Source of the DNA: Lithospermum erythrorhizon
Taxonomy: Eukaryota; Streptophyta; Magnoliopsida; Boraginales; Boraginaceae
Assembly (NCBI GenBank): GCA_019722365.1
Contig: JADFUC010000852.1
Coordinates: 372,001 to 436,000, forward strand
Reading direction: 5' to 3'
Length of the DNA: 64,000 nt
Shown: positions 62,445 to 64,000 of the stretch, piece by piece
Layout: every line of letters begins with the position of its first letter
How positions within the stretch are numbered: position 1 is the first letter of the stretch
The notes under the pieces: generated by a model
Databases searched by the model: none
What the model saw: only the letters and a program-made list of their open reading frames with translations
What the model was told of the DNA's origin: nothing
Made by a program: the position numbers and the translations under genes

Positions 62445-64000
62445 CTATGTTGCTATCTGCCTTCTTGCACCAGGCATTTTTGAGACAATCTCCCTAAGAT
62501 CATCATAACGTGTCTGATGGTAGTCAATCCAGATGCACAATTGTCTTATCGCCTCCCGCTTCTCTTCACTCAAGTCAGACATTCCCATGTCCTTCTCCTT
62601 CATCTTTGTCTCTAATTCTTCAATCTTCCCATTCTTTTCTTGCACCCCCTCTTCTAGTTGCCTCATTTTCTCTTCTAATTGCTTCACATGTATCATCATA
62701 CTCTTCAGTTCATTTTCTTCCTTTGATAGTGACATCTCCAGGTGTCCAACCTTTTCTCGTAGACTTAATTCAAGTTCTTTCGCACTTTTTAGTTGCTGGG
62801 CTAGCATTTCTACTTCCGTCTCTAATCGTTCTTTCTCACCATTTGCTTCCTTGATCCATTCTGTAGCAGCCTTCATATCATTCAAGATTTCATGGATTCG
62901 GGACTCCATGTGGCCGTAATCCTCCTCAAACTTCATGCTAAACAAATCCATTCCATTGGAGGTGCAATTTACTGCCTCAGAAATCTCTGCCACCAATCTG
63001 AGTTGTGCTTCTTTATAAATGGTAACGATGTGTCCCAGTGTGGCTATCCGTTCCTCAAGGAACTTCTTCTCTCCTAGCAACTTTTCTTCTTTGAGTTTGT
63101 ATTGCTCATCTTGTTCACCAAGCAACTGTTCTGTAACCCGAAGCTTCTGACTTGACAAGCGATGCTTAACTTCAGCGTTGCGAACATTCTCCATCAAAGT
63201 ACTCATATCATCTGCTTTCATTTCCAATTCGCTCCTGAGGTCCTCAATGGTTTCTTCCAATTCATCAATTCTTTTATTTTTAGCATCAATTTCTTTTCGA
63301 ACTTCCATCTTCATTTCTTCCAGCTTGGTCTCGGTAATTGCAAGATTTTCCTTGCTTTCTTCATACAGAACTTCAATTTGTTTGTGCTGCTCCTTCAATG
63401 TGCTGAATGCATCTTCTTGTTCTTTCATTTTTCTATCCTGCTCCATGATCTTGTTCGCCAAATCAGAGCGATGGATCTCGGCTTGTGCCAAGCTTTCTGA
63501 TGACTCTTGGCTAGATCTATCGATCTGTACCTCCAACTGGTTCTTTTCAGACATTAAGGAGTCCACCTGTTGCCGTAGTGTGTCAACCTGTTCGGTGAAC
63601 CCAACAATTATTGTGGAAGATTCTTTGCCACCATCCTCCAATTTCTTTTGTAAAGCAAAAAGTTCATCACCTTTCTCTATTACAGCCTTCTCTAACTCCG
63701 AAATTTTGTTCAGCATAACCTCTTTCTCTTCTTTTAGCAGATTGATCTCGTCATTCTTATTAACAATTTGATCAACTAGCTCTTGCTTCTGCTCATGGAT
63801 GGAATCTAGCTGATTGGCTAAATTATTTACCTGCACCGTCAAACCTTCATTCTCTTCCACAATTCTTTTATCATCGGCACTTTTAGTGGCTATCTCCTCT
63901 TTCAGGTTCTTCATTTGAACAAGATATTCTGAAAGTTCTTCACTCCTTTTCTCAAGTAAAAGGTCTGACTCACTTTTCTGAGAACTCAGAGAGTCCAATT
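62445..64000 (-). CDS. Long coiled-coil protein, COP1-interactive protein 1-like (C-terminal part)
   Basis: One open frame runs from the window edge to the stop at 62445, giving about 518 residues of the C-terminus. Nearly all of it is heptad-patterned coiled coil rich in E, K, L and Q (QVDTLRQQVDSLMSEKNQLE, KNKRIDELEETIEDLRSELE). The end is a conserved globular tail, EKREAIRQLCIWIDYHQTRYDDLREIVSKM, written here only in outline. The EAIRQLCIWIDYH motif fits plant CIP1-like proteins, long filament-like coiled coils with an N-terminal NET actin-binding domain in many members. CIP1 binds the photomorphogenesis repressor COP1 in Arabidopsis. The N-terminal domain lies outside the window, so the assignment rests on the tail and composition. 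Confidence 0.78.
   Translation of the reverse strand, partial: LDSLSSQKSESDLLLEKRSEELSEYLVQMKNLKEEIATKSADDKRIVEENEGLTVQVNNLANQLDSIHEQKQELVDQIVNKNDEINLLKEEKEVMLNKISELEKAVIEKGDELFALQKKLEDGGKESSTIIVGFTEQVDTLRQQVDSLMSEKNQLEVQIDRSSQESSESLAQAEIHRSDLANKIMEQDRKMKEQEDAFSTLKEQHKQIEVLYEESKENLAITETKLEEMKMEVRKEIDAKNKRIDELEETIEDLRSELEMKADDMSTLMENVRNAEVKHRLSSQKLRVTEQLLGEQDEQYKLKEEKLLGEKKFLEERIATLGHIVTIYKEAQLRLVAEISEAVNCTSNGMDLFSMKFEEDYGHMESRIHEILNDMKAATEWIKEANGEKERLETEVEMLAQQLKSAKELELSLREKVGHLEMSLSKEENELKSMMIHVKQLEEKMRQLEEGVQEKNGKIEELETKMKEKDMGMSDLSEEKREAIRQLCIWIDYHQTRYDDLREIVSKMPGARRQIAT

Noticed and set aside
62510..63771. Plus-strand Ser/Phe/Leu-rich ORFs over the coiled-coil gene
   Set aside because: They are antisense readings of Glu/Lys-rich coiled-coil codons.
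1..64000. CRISPR array, operons, riboswitches, tRNA or rRNA genes
   Set aside because: The sequence is a plant nuclear genome. The tandem repeats seen have no CRISPR-like spacer structure, and no cloverleaf or rRNA sequence was recognised by eye.

Overview
This is nuclear DNA from a flowering plant, most likely a eudicot. The genes have many short GT-AG introns, intergenic DNA is very AT-rich, and the proteins belong to plant families (Agenet-domain G2484-1 type, SEC16, plant PRMT7, 8-cysteine-motif HyPRP, CIP1-like coiled coil). Several MITEs with CTCCCTCC-type ends and a possible TTG-tailed SINE would fit an asterid-like genome, but the species cannot be fixed from the sequence.

Layout. 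1-8169 (+) is the 3' part of an Agenet-domain gene running in from outside. 9916-16828 (+) is a complete SEC16 gene for COPII coat assembly. 16.8-32.5 kb is a gene-poor block: a 165-bp tandem repeat split by an LTR fragment, a 5-kb block carrying dozens of CCCGACGC words, low-complexity AT-rich minisatellites, MITEs and a 1.25-kb-period duplication. 32589-38404 (-) is a 13-exon PRMT7-type arginine methyltransferase gene. 40081-45799 (-) is a 15-exon gene for a conserved zf-HIT plus CCHC zinc-finger protein. 46-50.7 kb is intergenic and contains a 1.25-kb terminal-inverted-repeat element. 50852-51265 (+) is a single-exon 8-cysteine-motif secreted protein. 51.3-61.3 kb is repeat DNA: retrotransposon LTR relics, a roughly 40-bp minisatellite and a roughly 510-bp tandem array, bounded by two diverged copies of one sequence. 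61358-61681 (-) is a small plant ORF with a TATA box. 62445-64000 (-) is the C-terminal part of a long coiled-coil protein resembling COP1-interactive protein 1.

Exon models for the three large genes were assembled by hand. Every junction was checked for GT-AG and for reading phase, and all three close without a frameshift. The genes have no evident shared pathway; this is ordinary plant gene order with transposon-filled gaps. I found no convincing new enzymatic or defence system. The most unusual signals are structural: a 92-bp array in PRMT7 intron 1 that copies the exon 1 splice junction, an in-frame 28-residue repeat in SEC16, and the large tandem and inverted repeat structures.
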